Assembly (NCBI RefSeq): GCF_013408565.1
Contig: NZ_JACBZX010000001.1
Span: forward strand, 372,001 to 436,000
Length of the DNA stretch: 64,000 bases
Direction: 5' to 3'
Source of the DNA: Janibacter alkaliphilus
GTDB lineage: Bacteria > Actinomycetota > Actinomycetes > Actinomycetales > Dermatophilaceae
The notes below the pieces were generated by a model, which was given only the letters and a program-made list of their open reading frames with translations, searched no databases and was not told where the DNA came from. Position 1 is the stretch's first letter. Each line of letters starts with the position of its first letter. Below are positions 9,837 through 18,289 of the stretch, piece after piece. A program made the translations under genes and the position numbers.

Positions 9837-11488
9837 CAGGTCGCGGAGCGTCGGCCGGAGGTCTTGCGACGACCGCTGCTGCGGCGGCGCTGGGAGGGGC
9901 GCACCGCCTCGTCGCCGGCCTCCGCGGCCGCCTCGAGCAGCGCCCGCCCGTGGTCGGCCAGCGCGTCCACCAGCGAGACGGCGTCGGTCTGCGGAGCGAT
10001 CACGTCGACCCGCAGCCCGGCCTCCTCGGCGGTCTTCGCGGTGGCCTGCCCGATGCAGGCGATGACCGTGCTGGTGTGCGGCTTGCCGGCGATGCCGACG
10101 AGGTTGCGCACGGTCGAGGACGAGGTGAAGACCACCGCGTCGAAGCCGCCCTGCTTGAGCGCGTCCCGGATCGGGGCGGCCGGCGGGGCCGCCCGGACGG
10201 TCCGGTAGGCGGTGACGTCGTCGACCTCCCAGCCGCTCTCCTGCAGGCCGGCGACGAGGGTGTCGGTGGCGATGTCGGCGCGGGGCAGGAAGACCCGGTT
10301 GATCGGGTCCAGCACCTCGTCGTAGGGCGGCCAGTCCTCCAGCAGACCACGGGCCGAGGACTCCCCGGACGGGGTGAGGTCGGGCTCGATCCCCCAGTCG
10401 CGCAGGGCGTCCGCGGTGACCCCGCCGACCGCGGCGATCTTCAGGCCGGAGAAGGCCCGGGCGTCCAGGCCGAACTCCTCGAACTTCTCCCGGACCGCCT
10501 TGACCGCGTTCACCGAGGTGAAGCCGATCCACTCGTAGCGACCGGTGACCAGGCCGCGGACGGCCCGCTCCATCGCCTGCGGGGTGCGCGGCGGCTCGAC
10601 GCTGATCGTCGGGACGACCTCGCTGGTGGCGCCGTGGTGGACCAGCCGCTGCTGCATCGAGCCGGACTGCTCCTTGGTCCGCGGCACGAGCACCCGCCAG
10701 CCGAAGAGCGGCTTGGTCTCGAACCAGGACAGCCGCTCGCGCAGCTCCACGGTCGGTCCGACCACGGCCAGCGTCGGCACCGACAGACCCTCCAGGGCCT
10801 GCTCGACGTCGGCCAGCGTGGTGGTCCGGGTGACCTGGGTGGTGGTGGTGCCGCCCTGGGTGAGCGCCACCGGCGTCTCCCCAGGACGACCGGCCTCGCG
10901 CAGCGCGGCCACGGCCGGACCGAGCTGCTCGGGCAGGCCCATGACGACGACCGTGACGTCCTTGGCCACGGCGGCGCTGAAGTCGTGGCTGCCGGCGCGG
11001 GCGGCGTCGACGACGTGCACCCCGGAGACGGCGGAGCTGCTCAGCGGCACCCCGGCGTAGGCCGGGACCGCGCTGACGGCGGAGACCCCGGGCACGATGT
11101 CGAACTCGATGCCGGCCTTGGCCAGCGCGGCGGCCTCCTCGGCGAGCCCGTTGAAGACCGCGGGGTCGCCGTCCATGAGGCGCACCACGACGCCGCCCTT
11201 GTGCGCCTTCGCCGTCTTGACGACGAGCTTGGCCCGGGAGGCGTGGGTGAGCTCCTTGCCGTGCTCGCCGTGGCTGGCGTCGACGACCTCGACCCCCTCG
11301 GGGGCGAGCTCGTCGACGAGGCCGCCGGCGGTGAGCTGGTCGGTGATCACCGCGTCGGCCCTCCCGAGGAGGTCGACGGCGGCGAGGGTGAGCAGGTCCT
11401 TGGCCCCTGGTCCGGCCCCGACGAAGGCGACCCGCGCGGGCCGCCGGGCGGCGGGGGTGGAGGGGGCGGACGAGTGCTGGCCGGTCAC
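9836..11488 (-). CDS. hemD: Fused uroporphyrinogen-III C-methyltransferase / uroporphyrinogen-III synthase
   Basis: The 550-residue protein joins two enzymes. Residues about 18-260 are a CobA/SUMT-type methyltransferase ([47 protein letters not shown]). Residues about 270-520 are HemD ([40 protein letters not shown]), which closes hydroxymethylbilane to uroporphyrinogen III. Such fusions are common in actinobacteria. The methyltransferase half can divert uroporphyrinogen III toward siroheme or cobalamin. A basic C-terminal tail ([17 protein letters not shown]) follows. The GTG start overlaps the hemC stop by four bases (GTGA); a longer open frame upstream lies inside hemC and is rejected. Confidence 0.92.
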   Translation of the reverse strand: MTGQHSSAPSTPAARRPARVAFVGAGPGAKDLLTLAAVDLLGRADAVITDQLTAGGLVDELAPEGVEVVDASHGEHGKELTHASRAKLVVKTAKAHKGGVVVRLMDGDPAVFNGLAEEAAALAKAGIEFDIVPGVSAVSAVPAYAGVPLSSSAVSGVHVVDAARAGSHDFSAAVAKDVTVVVMGLPEQLGPAVAALREAGRPGETPVALTQGGTTTTQVTRTTTLADVEQALEGLSVPTLAVVGPTVELRERLSWFETKPLFGWRVLVPRTKEQSGSMQQRLVHHGATSEVVPTISVEPPRTPQAMERAVRGLVTGRYEWIGFTSVNAVKAVREKFEEFGLDARAFSGLKIAAVGGVTADALRDWGIEPDLTPSGESSARGLLEDWPPYDEVLDPINRVFLPRADIATDTLVAGLQESGWEVDDVTAYRTVRAAPPAAPIRDALKQGGFDAVVFTSSSTVRNLVGIAGKPHTSTVIACIGQATAKTAEEAGLRVDVIAPQTDAVSLVDALADHGRALLEAAAEAGDEAVRPSQRRRSSGRRKTSGRRSAT

Positions 11489-12447
11489 AGGGCACGCTCC
11501 GGACTGGTCGTGGTGGAAGGGGTCGGGGTCTGGCTCGCGGCGGCGACGATCTCGTCGGCACCGTCCTCGAGCAGGATCTGGGCGAGGCGGTCGCCGAGGG
11601 CGTCCGCCTCCGTGAGCGGGCCGGTCAGCGACCGGCGCAGCTCGTCGCCCCCGTCGGGGGCGACCACCGCGGCACGCAACGAGAGCACCGGGCCGTCGAC
11701 GTCCTCGACGACCTCGGCGAGCGCACCGACGGGTGCGGAGCAGCCGGCCTCCAGGGCCGCCAGCACCGCTCGCTCCGCGGTGACCGCGGCGCGGGTGTCG
11801 GGGTGGTCCAGCGGCGCCAGAGCGTCGCGGACCCGGGTGTCCTGCTCGCGGCACTCCACGGCCAGGGCTCCCTGGCCAGGCGCCGGCAGCACCTGCAGCG
11901 GGTCGATCGCCTCGCTCACCTGCTCGGTCAGCCCGAGGCGGGCGAGGCCGGAGAGGGCGAGCACCACGGCGTCGAGGTCCTCGCCGACCCGGGCCAGCCG
12001 GGTGCCGACGTTGCCGCGGATCTCCACCAGCTCCAGGCCGAGCCCGAGGGCGGCGAGCTGGGAGCGGCGGCGCGGGGATCCGGTGCCCACCCGCGAGCCG
12101 GCGGGCAGCTCGCCGAGGGTGAGCCCGTCCCGGGCGACGAGCGCGTCCCGAGGGTCCTCGCGGGGCGGCACGGCGGCCACCACGAGGCCCTCCTCGGGGG
12201 CGGTCGGCAGGTCCTTGAGGGAGTGCACGGCGAGGTCGACCCGGCCCTCGTGCAGCGCCTCGCGCAGCGCGCTGGCGAAGACACCGGTCCCGCCCATGGA
12301 GGCCAGCGGGGCGCGGTTGGTGTCGCCCTCGGTGACGATCTCGACGAGCTCGACGGTGTGGCCGGCGGCCCGCAGCCGGTCGGCCACCAGCCCGGACTGG
12401 GTGGTGGCCAGGGCGGAGCGGCGGGTGCCCAGACGAAGGGTGGTCAT
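11485..12447 (-). CDS. hemC: Hydroxymethylbilane synthase (porphobilinogen deaminase)
   Basis: This 320-residue enzyme polymerises four porphobilinogens into hydroxymethylbilane. The cysteine that carries the dipyrromethane cofactor is C236 in [11 protein letters not shown]. Other landmarks are [11 protein letters not shown] at the N-terminus, VHSLKDLPT and [11 protein letters not shown] with the substrate-binding arginines. The ATG overlaps the hemA stop (ATGA), and the stop overlaps the next start (GTGA). Confidence 0.95.
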   Translation of the reverse strand: MTTLRLGTRRSALATTQSGLVADRLRAAGHTVELVEIVTEGDTNRAPLASMGGTGVFASALREALHEGRVDLAVHSLKDLPTAPEEGLVVAAVPPREDPRDALVARDGLTLGELPAGSRVGTGSPRRRSQLAALGLGLELVEIRGNVGTRLARVGEDLDAVVLALSGLARLGLTEQVSEAIDPLQVLPAPGQGALAVECREQDTRVRDALAPLDHPDTRAAVTAERAVLAALEAGCSAPVGALAEVVEDVDGPVLSLRAAVVAPDGGDELRRSLTGPLTEADALGDRLAQILLEDGADEIVAAASQTPTPSTTTSPERAL

Positions 12448-13718
12448 CGCAGCCCCCCGTCGGAGTGCAGGTCGAAGAGCTGCCGGATGGCCTCCTCGTA
12501 CTCGCCGATCCGGCCGTCGACGGCCATCTCCTTGACCCGCACCGTGGGGCCGTGGAGCAGCTTCTCCACGATCCGGTGCATGGCCAGGCGCACCTCTTCG
12601 CGCTCTCGGTCGCTCATCTGCGGGGTGCGCTGGTGCAGCCGGTCGAGCTCGCGCTCCATCACCTGCTGGGCGGCCTCGCGCATCGCCCGGACGGCCGGCG
12701 CCGCGGCGCTGGCGGCGCGCTCGGTGCTGTGCCGGGAGACCTCCTCGGCGACGATCGCCCGGGCCCGGTCGACCTCCGGGGAGGTGCTGGCGCCGTCGAC
12801 GGCCTGGCCGAGCTCGGCCAGACCCACCCGGAGCACGCCGCGCAGCCCGGCCACCTCGCTGGCCACGTCGTGCGGCAGCGCCAGGTCGACGTAGGCCTGC
12901 CGTCCGCCGCCGCGGGCCACCTGCGCGTCGGCCACGTCGGCGAGCTGGACGACCAGGCCGGCCGAGCCGGTGCACGAGATGACGACGTCGGCCCGGGCCA
13001 GCGCATCGGTGAGCCGGGTGGTGTCCACCGCGCTGGCGTCCAGCCGGGCGGCGAGCGCCTCGGCGCGGGCCAGGGTGCGGTTGAGCACGGTGAGCGAGCC
13101 GGCGCCGCGGCGGGCGGCCGTGGTGGCGGCGAGCCCGCTCATCGCGCCGGCGCCGATGACCAGGACGTGGGCGCCGCTCAGCGGGCCGACGTGCTGCTCG
13201 GCCAGGTCCAGCCCGGTGCTGACCAGCGACCGGCTGACCGCATCGATGTCGGTGTCGGTGTGCACCCGCTTGCCGGCCCGCAGGGCGCGCTGGACCAGCG
13301 CGTTCAGGGTGGGACCGACGTGCCCCTCGCTCTGGCTGAGGGCCAGCGCCTCACGCAGCTGGGCGAGGATCTGGGACTCGCCGACCGCCATCGAGTCCAG
13401 CCCGGCGGCCACGTTGAAGACGTGCGCCACCGCGGCCTCGCCGTACTGCAGGTCGAGGTGCTCGCGGAGCTGGTCGCGGCTGACCAGGGTGGCCTCGACT
13501 AGCGCGTCGGTGAGGTCGGCCACCGCCCCGTGGAAGGTGCCCACCTCGGCGTAGATCTCGGTGCGGTTGCAGGTCGAGACGACCACCGACTCGACGACGT
13601 CGTCGCTCTGCGAGGCCAGCGTCGCCAGCCGGGCGCGGCGGGTCTCGTCCAGGGCCGCCCGCTCCAGCACGTCGATCGGCGCGCGGTGGTGGCTCAGCCC
13701 GATGACCAGCAGGCTCAT
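12444..13718 (-). CDS. hemA: Glutamyl-tRNA reductase
   Basis: This 424-residue NADPH enzyme reduces glutamyl-tRNA to glutamate-1-semialdehyde, the committed step of C5-pathway heme synthesis. The nucleophilic cysteine is C50 in [13 protein letters not shown]. The NADPH-binding loop is [14 protein letters not shown], and the C-terminal dimerisation helices contain [22 protein letters not shown]. It overlaps rex upstream and hemC downstream by ATGA, so the first genes of the operon are tightly coupled. The Rex box at 14486 is expected to link expression to the NADH/NAD+ ratio. Confidence 0.95.
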   Translation of the reverse strand: MSLLVIGLSHHRAPIDVLERAALDETRRARLATLASQSDDVVESVVVSTCNRTEIYAEVGTFHGAVADLTDALVEATLVSRDQLREHLDLQYGEAAVAHVFNVAAGLDSMAVGESQILAQLREALALSQSEGHVGPTLNALVQRALRAGKRVHTDTDIDAVSRSLVSTGLDLAEQHVGPLSGAHVLVIGAGAMSGLAATTAARRGAGSLTVLNRTLARAEALAARLDASAVDTTRLTDALARADVVISCTGSAGLVVQLADVADAQVARGGGRQAYVDLALPHDVASEVAGLRGVLRVGLAELGQAVDGASTSPEVDRARAIVAEEVSRHSTERAASAAAPAVRAMREAAQQVMERELDRLHQRTPQMSDREREEVRLAMHRIVEKLLHGPTVRVKEMAVDGRIGEYEEAIRQLFDLHSDGGLR

Positions 13719-14407
13719 GACATCCCCCTGGCGACCTGGGCGACGTCGGGCAGACCGGCTCCGCCGGCGCGGCGCTGCTCGTGGAAGGCGAGGATCTGCA
13801 GCTCGGTGGAGAGGTCGACCTTGCGCAGGTGGACCTCCTCGGGCACGTGCACCACGCCGCCGGCGAAGTTGAGCACCGAGGTGACCCCGGCGGCGACGAG
13901 GGCGTCGGCGACCGTCTGCGCGGAGCCGGCCGGGGTGGCGATGACCCCGATGGAGGCGCTGCCCTCGGCGGAGAGCCGGGCCAGGGCGCTCATCGGCTCG
14001 ACGGTCAGCCCGTCGATGACGGCCCCGACCACCTGCGGGTCGTGGTCGAGCAGGGCGACGACCTCGAACCCCTTCGTGGCGAAGCCGCCGTAGGAGGCCA
14101 GGGCACGGCCCAGGTTCCCCATGCCGACGATGACCACCGGCCAGTCGCGGGTCAGGCCCAGCGCCCGGGAGATCTGGTAGCTGAGGTGGGAGACGTCGTA
14201 GCCCACGCCGCGCACCCCGTAGGAGCCGAGGTGGCTCAGGTCCTTGCGGAGCTTGGCGCTGCTGACGCCGGAGGACTCGGCCAGCTCCTCGCTGGAGACC
14301 GAGGAGACGCCCCGCCCGGTCAGCTGGCCCAGCGCCCGCAGGTACCCAGGGAGCCGCGCCACCGTCGCGTCGGGGATCCCCGGCTTGGCGTTCGGCTCGG
14401 CGGACAC
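13715..14407 (-). CDS. rex: Redox-sensing transcriptional repressor Rex
   Basis: This 230-residue repressor senses NADH/NAD+. The winged-helix N-terminus (ATVARLPGYLRALGQL, SSEELAESSGVSSAKLRKDLSHLGSYGVRGVGY) is followed by a Rossmann domain (VVIVGMGNLGRALASY) and the C-terminal swap helix. I chose the GTG at 14407 (VSAEPNAKPG) with GGAGAGGAG upstream. The open frame reaches an ATG at 14503, but that would place the start inside the Rex operator and add 32 atypical residues. Rex heads the rex-hemA-hemC-hemD-hemB-marR-hemL operon; Streptomyces coelicolor has the equivalent rex-hemACD arrangement under Rex autocontrol. Confidence 0.92.
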   Translation of the reverse strand: MSAEPNAKPGIPDATVARLPGYLRALGQLTGRGVSSVSSEELAESSGVSSAKLRKDLSHLGSYGVRGVGYDVSHLSYQISRALGLTRDWPVVIVGMGNLGRALASYGGFATKGFEVVALLDHDPQVVGAVIDGLTVEPMSALARLSAEGSASIGVIATPAGSAQTVADALVAAGVTSVLNFAGGVVHVPEEVHLRKVDLSTELQILAFHEQRRAGGAGLPDVAQVARGMS

Positions 14408-14474
14408 GGGTGGCCTGCGCTCCTCTCCGGACCCATTCTCTACAGATGTCGAGAGGGTGGCGGGCCCGGAGCCG

Positions 14475-14505
14475 AGGTTACGCCCTTGTGAACAAATGCA
14501 CAAAG
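14475..14505 (-). promoter_or_regulatory. Candidate rex-hem operon promoter overlapping the Rex box
   Basis: On the minus strand TTGTGC (within 14499-14504), a 17-bp spacer and TAACCT (14475-14480) form a plausible promoter. The -35 falls in the Rex operator, so bound Rex would block polymerase. The assignment is by eye, and other -10 choices nearer 14440 are possible. Confidence 0.4.
14486..14503. promoter_or_regulatory. Rex operator (ROP) box
   Basis: TTGTGAACAAATGCACAA has perfect TTGTG/CACAA arms separated by 8 bp, matching the established Rex operator layout TTGTGAA-N4-TTCACAA closely. It lies 79 bp upstream of the rex start in the rex-hem promoter region, as in Streptomyces. This supports redox control of heme synthesis. 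Confidence 0.88.
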
Positions 14506-14550
14506 TCAGCGCGGCCCGCTCCGGGTGAGCCTGGGCACGTGGCCGCCGGC

Positions 14551-14814
14551 TCAGCCGAGCGCGCGCCGCAGACGGGCCGGGTCCACCCGCCAGTAGTCGT
14601 GCTGACGACCGTCGACGAAGGTCACCGGGACCTGCTCGGTGTAGCGGCGCTGCAGCTCGGGGTCGCTGTCGACGTCGACCTCGGCGAGGTCTCCCCCGAC
14701 CTCGGCGAGCACCTGCTGGATGACCGCGCGGGCCTCGTCGCAGAGGTGGCAGCCGTCCCGGCCGAGCAGCACCACGCGCGCGTCCGGCAGGCTCGGCCCG
14801 GGCCCGCCGGGCAT
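14551..14814 (-). CDS. Glutaredoxin-like (DUF836-type) thioredoxin-fold protein
   Basis: The 87-residue protein has a CxxC motif in LLGRDGCHLCDEARAVI near residues 18-34, then DVDSDPELQRRYTEQVPVTFVDG with the cis-proline loop of thioredoxin folds. It probably handles dithiol-disulfide exchange in the cytoplasm; the partner is unknown. The ATG overlaps the stop of the upstream acyltransferase (TGATG). The rex promoter lies just downstream, so it shares the locus but not the rex transcript. Confidence 0.8.
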   Translation of the reverse strand: MPGGPGPSLPDARVVLLGRDGCHLCDEARAVIQQVLAEVGGDLAEVDVDSDPELQRRYTEQVPVTFVDGRQHDYWRVDPARLRRALG

Positions 14815-16403
14815 CAGAAGAAGACCGAGCGCCGGGTGACCAGCACCGAGTACAGCGTCTGCTGGATGGTCTCGCGGACCTGATCGGTGAGGTCGAAGAC
14901 GAGCATCGGGTCGTCCGCGGCTGCCGGGCCCAGCGAGGCGGTGTCGATCGGCGGCCCGAACTCGATGATCCACCGGCTGGGCAGCGGGATCAGGCCGAGC
15001 GGCCCGAGCAGCGGGAAGGTCGGCGTGATCGGCGCGTAGGGGGCGCCGATCAGCCGCGCGACCGTCTTCATGTTGCCGATCATCGGGTAGATCTCCTCGG
15101 CCCCGACGACCGAGCACGGGATGATCGGCACCTCGCTGCGGATAGCGGCCGAGACGAACCCGCCGCGGCCGAAGCGCTGCAGCTTGTACCGCTCGCGGAA
15201 GGGCTTGCCGACCCCCTTGAAGCCCTCGGGCCACACCCCGACGAGCTCGCCGGAGCGCATCAGCCGCTCGGCGTCGGGGTTGGTCGCCAGGGTGGCGCCG
15301 GTCTTGCGGGCGAAGTCGCCGACGAAGGGCATCTGGAAGACGAGGTCCGCGCCGAGCATCCGCAGGAAGCGGCTGCGAGGGTGGGAGTCGTGGATCGCCA
15401 GCTGGGTGATCACCGAGTCCATGGCGACGGTCCCGGAGTGGTTGGAGACCACCAGCGCGCCACCGTCGTCGGGGATGTTCTCGATCCCGCGCACCTCGAC
15501 CCGGAACCACTTGTCCTTCAGCAGCCGCAGCACCGGGAAGGCGGTGTGCGTGGTGAAGTCCTCGTCGAAGCCGAAGTCGTCGACCCGGTAGTCGCCGGTG
15601 ACCCGCCGGCGCAGGAACTCCAGGGTCTCGGCGAAGCGGCGCTCCCAGTCCTCGCCGGCGGCCGCGCCGGCCGCCTGACCCAGCGTGCGCGAGGCCAGCT
15701 GCCCGCTGGAGAGCAGGATCGAGAGCAGTTCGGCGACGCCGGGCGCCACCGTCTGACCGGAGTCCGGGGTGCGGCGCCCGGCATCCCCGTCGGCCGCCGC
15801 GCTCGCCGCAGGAGCGCTCGGCACGGCCGTCGGGCCGGTGCGCGCGGCGCTCGGGCGGCGACGCGGGCGGGAGGCTCCGGTGACCTGGGCGGTGGGCGGG
15901 GTGCAGTCGGGGTCGGGCACCACCCGCAGCGCCGGCTTGGTGGGCCGACCGGCGCGGCCCTCCTTCGTGCTCTTGGCGGCCTTCGTGCTCTTCGCCGGCG
16001 CGCCCCTGGTCGCCTTCGCGCCCTTGGTCGTCCTCGTGCTCTTGCTCGTGGTGGGCCGGGTGCTCGTGGCCGTGGTGCCGCTCCGGCTCGACTCCGCGGT
16101 CCCGGTCTCGACCGCGGCGACGGCCTCGGCGGACGGGCCGGTCAGCAGCGGGGTGCTGCGGCGCCGGGCCCGCTCGCCGCCGGCCCGGTCGGCGGCGGCG
16201 GCGACGCTGCCCGAGGTCTTCTTCGCCGGCCGCGCGGGGCTGGTCCTCGTGGTCTTGCTCGCCGCGGCCTTCGTGGTCGCCGTCTTGCGCGCACCGGCCT
16301 TCGTGGTCGCGGACCTCTTCGCCGTCGTCTTCTTCGCCGTGCTCTTCGCGGCGCCCTTCGTCGCGCTCGTCGAGGCGGTGGTCTTCTTCGTCGTGCCGGC
16401 CAT
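14814..16403 (-). CDS. Lysophospholipid acyltransferase with long Lys/Ala/Thr-rich N-terminal tail
   Basis: The 529-residue protein has two parts. Residues about 1-215 are low-complexity, first histone-H1-like (TAKKTTAKRSATTKAGARK, repeated ATTKAAASK, STKAAKSTKE), then Pro/Ala/Ser-rich. Residues about 290-529 are an LPLAT/PlsC-type acyltransferase: block I NHSGTVAMD at 321-329 with the catalytic His and Asp, and block III in GVWPEGFKGVGKPF. It should acylate a glycerolipid at the inner membrane face. The ATG overlaps the stop of the SDR gene (TGATG), so the two are coupled. A basic tail of this length on an acyltransferase is unusual. Confidence 0.85.
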   Translation of the reverse strand: MAGTTKKTTASTSATKGAAKSTAKKTTAKRSATTKAGARKTATTKAAASKTTRTSPARPAKKTSGSVAAAADRAGGERARRRSTPLLTGPSAEAVAAVETGTAESSRSGTTATSTRPTTSKSTRTTKGAKATRGAPAKSTKAAKSTKEGRAGRPTKPALRVVPDPDCTPPTAQVTGASRPRRRPSAARTGPTAVPSAPAASAAADGDAGRRTPDSGQTVAPGVAELLSILLSSGQLASRTLGQAAGAAAGEDWERRFAETLEFLRRRVTGDYRVDDFGFDEDFTTHTAFPVLRLLKDKWFRVEVRGIENIPDDGGALVVSNHSGTVAMDSVITQLAIHDSHPRSRFLRMLGADLVFQMPFVGDFARKTGATLATNPDAERLMRSGELVGVWPEGFKGVGKPFRERYKLQRFGRGGFVSAAIRSEVPIIPCSVVGAEEIYPMIGNMKTVARLIGAPYAPITPTFPLLGPLGLIPLPSRWIIEFGPPIDTASLGPAAADDPMLVFDLTDQVRETIQQTLYSVLVTRRSVFF

Positions 16404-17455
16404 CACTTCTCGCTCTCGTCGTTCGCGCCGACCAGTCGCATCGCCGACTCGGTGGCGTGCACGGCCGCCCAGCCCGGGCGCCCGAGCGGGAGCCGGTCCA
16501 GCACCCGGCCGGAGGTGGAGCGGGCGAAGTCCTCGAAGGCCGCCCGGGAGGAGTACACCGGCTCGAAGCCCATCTCGTCGTGCATCCGGGTGGTGTCCAG
16601 GCCGCGGCCGAAGGTCAGCATGTCGATCTGGTCGGCGCCGATGTCGACCAGCCCGAGCCGCTTGGCGACCCCGGCGATGGCGCCGGTGGACATGCGTGGC
16701 ACCAGGGCGTAGGGGCGCCCGGAGATGTTGGCCGCCTGGCTGGCGGTGATGATCCCGTCGCCGACCACGTTCACCGCGCCCACCCCGGGGTTGCTGACCG
16801 CGTGCGCCATCGCGGCGACGCAGTCGTCCTCGTGGACGAACTGCAGCCGGGCGTCGAAGCCCATCGGGATCGGGATGACCGGCAGGCTGAAGTGCTCGGT
16901 CATGGCGGTGCGCACCCGCGGCCCGATGACGTTGGCGAAGCGCAGGGTGGTGATCTCGACGTCCGGGCGGCGCCGGGCGAAGCCGCGCACGTAGCCCTCG
17001 ACCTCGACCGAGTCGCGGGCCCAGCCGGCCGGGGGCAGCCGCTTGGCGGACATGTCCTCGGTGAACATCGCGGGGTCGCGCGGGCTGGACCCGTACACCC
17101 CGGCGGTCGACTTCACGACGAGCTTGCGCACGCTCGGCGCCTTCTGGCACGCGGCGAGCAGCTGCATCGTGCCGATGACGTTGATCTCCTTCTGGGTGGC
17201 CCGTCCGCCACCGGCCCGCGGGGTGGCGATGACCCCTGCGTGCACCACGGTGTCGACCTCGTTGTCCCCGATGATCCGCCCGATCAGCGGGCTGCGGATG
17301 TCGGCCCGGACGAAGTCGGCGCGGCCGATCCCGTGCCGCGGCGGCACCACGTCCACCCCGATGATCCGGGAGACCGACTCGTCGTTGGACAGGCGGCGGG
17401 CGAAGGCGCCACCGAGGTGACGGGACACCCCGGCGATGAGCACGGTTCCAGGCAC
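16403..17455 (-). CDS. Extended-SDR NAD-dependent epimerase/dehydratase-like protein
   Basis: The 350-residue protein has an N-terminal dinucleotide-binding loop (VLIAGVSRHLGGAFARRL), an acidic residue after strand 2 (IIGVDVVPP) and the VVHAGVIATP strand of extended SDRs. The catalytic YxxxK motif is not evident: after KSTAGVYGSSPRDP the expected site reads ARDSVEVEGYVRGF. It may bind a nucleotide without classical epimerase chemistry. It is coupled to the acyltransferase gene, suggesting a shared role in envelope lipids or glycans. bS22 and its terminator lie upstream. Confidence 0.75.
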   Translation of the reverse strand: MPGTVLIAGVSRHLGGAFARRLSNDESVSRIIGVDVVPPRHGIGRADFVRADIRSPLIGRIIGDNEVDTVVHAGVIATPRAGGGRATQKEINVIGTMQLLAACQKAPSVRKLVVKSTAGVYGSSPRDPAMFTEDMSAKRLPPAGWARDSVEVEGYVRGFARRRPDVEITTLRFANVIGPRVRTAMTEHFSLPVIPIPMGFDARLQFVHEDDCVAAMAHAVSNPGVGAVNVVGDGIITASQAANISGRPYALVPRMSTGAIAGVAKRLGLVDIGADQIDMLTFGRGLDTTRMHDEMGFEPVYSSRAAFEDFARSTSGRVLDRLPLGRPGWAAVHATESAMRLVGANDESEK

Positions 17456-17590
17456 CGGCGGGTCCTCACTCGTCGTGGCTGCTGACGGACCCGTGAAGCC
17501 TAACCGGCCTCGGCCACCGGTGGTGCGGCACCGGCCACATCGCGGACCGGTGACCAGCAGCCCCCTTCACGGGCAGCGCCCCGCAGGCAC

Positions 17591-17625
17591 GACGAAGGGG
17601 ACGACCTGATGTCGTCCCCTTCGTC
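17591..17625 (-). terminator. Perfect 15-bp hairpin after the bS22 gene
   Basis: Arms GACGAAGGGGACGAC (17591-17605) and GTCGTCCCCTTCGTC (17611-17625) pair perfectly around a 5-nt loop, 30 bp beyond the bS22 stop on the minus strand. No U run follows. The outer arms contain ACGAAGGGG, a 9-mer frequent across the window. Confidence 0.75.
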
Positions 17626-17654
17626 CTCGCACCGGCCGGTGGCCGGTCAGCGCG

Positions 17655-17753
17655 TCACTTCTTGTTGCGGCGCTGGTGGCGCGTCTTGCGGAGCAGCTTG
17701 CGGTGCTTCTTCTTCGCCATCCGCTTGCGGCGCTTCTTGATGACAGAGCCCAT
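17655..17753 (-). CDS. 30S ribosomal protein bS22 (AURKAIP1/COX24-domain peptide)
   Basis: This very short gene encodes 32 residues: MGSVIKKRRKRMAKKKHRKL followed by LRKTRHQRRNKK. More than half of the residues are Lys or Arg. It matches the small actinobacterial 30S protein bS22 found in mycobacterial ribosomes and the AURKAIP1/COX24 domain. A perfect hairpin terminator follows, so it ends its own transcript. Its place upstream of a BldC-like HTH gene is common in actinobacteria. Confidence 0.9.
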   Translation of the reverse strand: MGSVIKKRRKRMAKKKHRKLLRKTRHQRRNKK

Positions 17754-17898
17754 GGGTGGTCCTCACGGTCGTGGTTGCGACGGGTTGCTCGCGCTGGGAC
17801 GGCAGGTGCCGCCGCTCACGAGCGAGTCGGTGCGGCAGTCTACGCGACCGGCGGGCTGGCCCCGACCGCGGTGCGACGGGGCCGGAGCAGCCTGGTGC

Positions 17899-18096
17899 TC
17901 AGGCCGTCTCGACGTAGCTGTCCTTGAGGTAGGCGTCCACCGCGTCCTTGGGCACGCGGAAGCTGCGCCCGACGCGGACCGCCGGCAGGTCGCCGTTGTG
18001 CACCATCCGGTACACCGTCATCTTGGACACGCGCATGATCGAGGCGACCTCGGCCACGGTGAGGAACCGGACCTCGGCGAGACGCTCGTTCGACAT
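17899..18096 (-). CDS. BldC-like / excisionase-family helix-turn-helix protein
   Basis: The 65-residue protein is a single MerR-type winged helix: RFLTVAEVASIMRVSKMTVYRMVHNGDLPAVRVGRSFRVPKDAVDAYL. It resembles BldC and the excisionase-family HTH proteins encoded next to bS22 in many actinobacteria. BldC proteins bind DNA co-operatively at tandem repeats; whether this one does is unknown. The ATG at 18096 gives the family's normal length. The 145-bp gap to bS22 shows no clear feature. Confidence 0.8.
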   Translation of the reverse strand: MSNERLAEVRFLTVAEVASIMRVSKMTVYRMVHNGDLPAVRVGRSFRVPKDAVDAYLKDSYVETA

Positions 18097-18289
18097 GGTC
18101 ACCTCAGAACTCGTGCACGCTCGCAGCGCCGGCTCTCCCGGCGCGGACTGGCGAACCCGTGCAGGGGCAACCATAGGGGCAGTTGTGACGACTGTGAAGC
18201 GGACGTGACCACTTCGTGGCTGCACGTCCAGCCGACACGCCGTGCCTGCCCCGAGAATCCGGGGAGAACGGTCAGTCGTCGGAGACGGC

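Noticed and set aside
12448..12975. N-terminal extension of the hemC frame into hemA.
   Set aside because: The extension is Arg/Pro/Gly-rich and overlaps coding hemA; the ATGA-coupled start at 12447 gives a normal HemC.
14408..14503. Longer Rex protein starting MCICSQGRNLG.
   Set aside because: That ATG lies inside the Rex operator, and the added residues are not family-like.
16404..17150. A 778-residue version of the acyltransferase.
   Set aside because: The extra part is a shadow of the SDR gene; ATG 16403 overlaps the SDR stop as expected for coupled genes.
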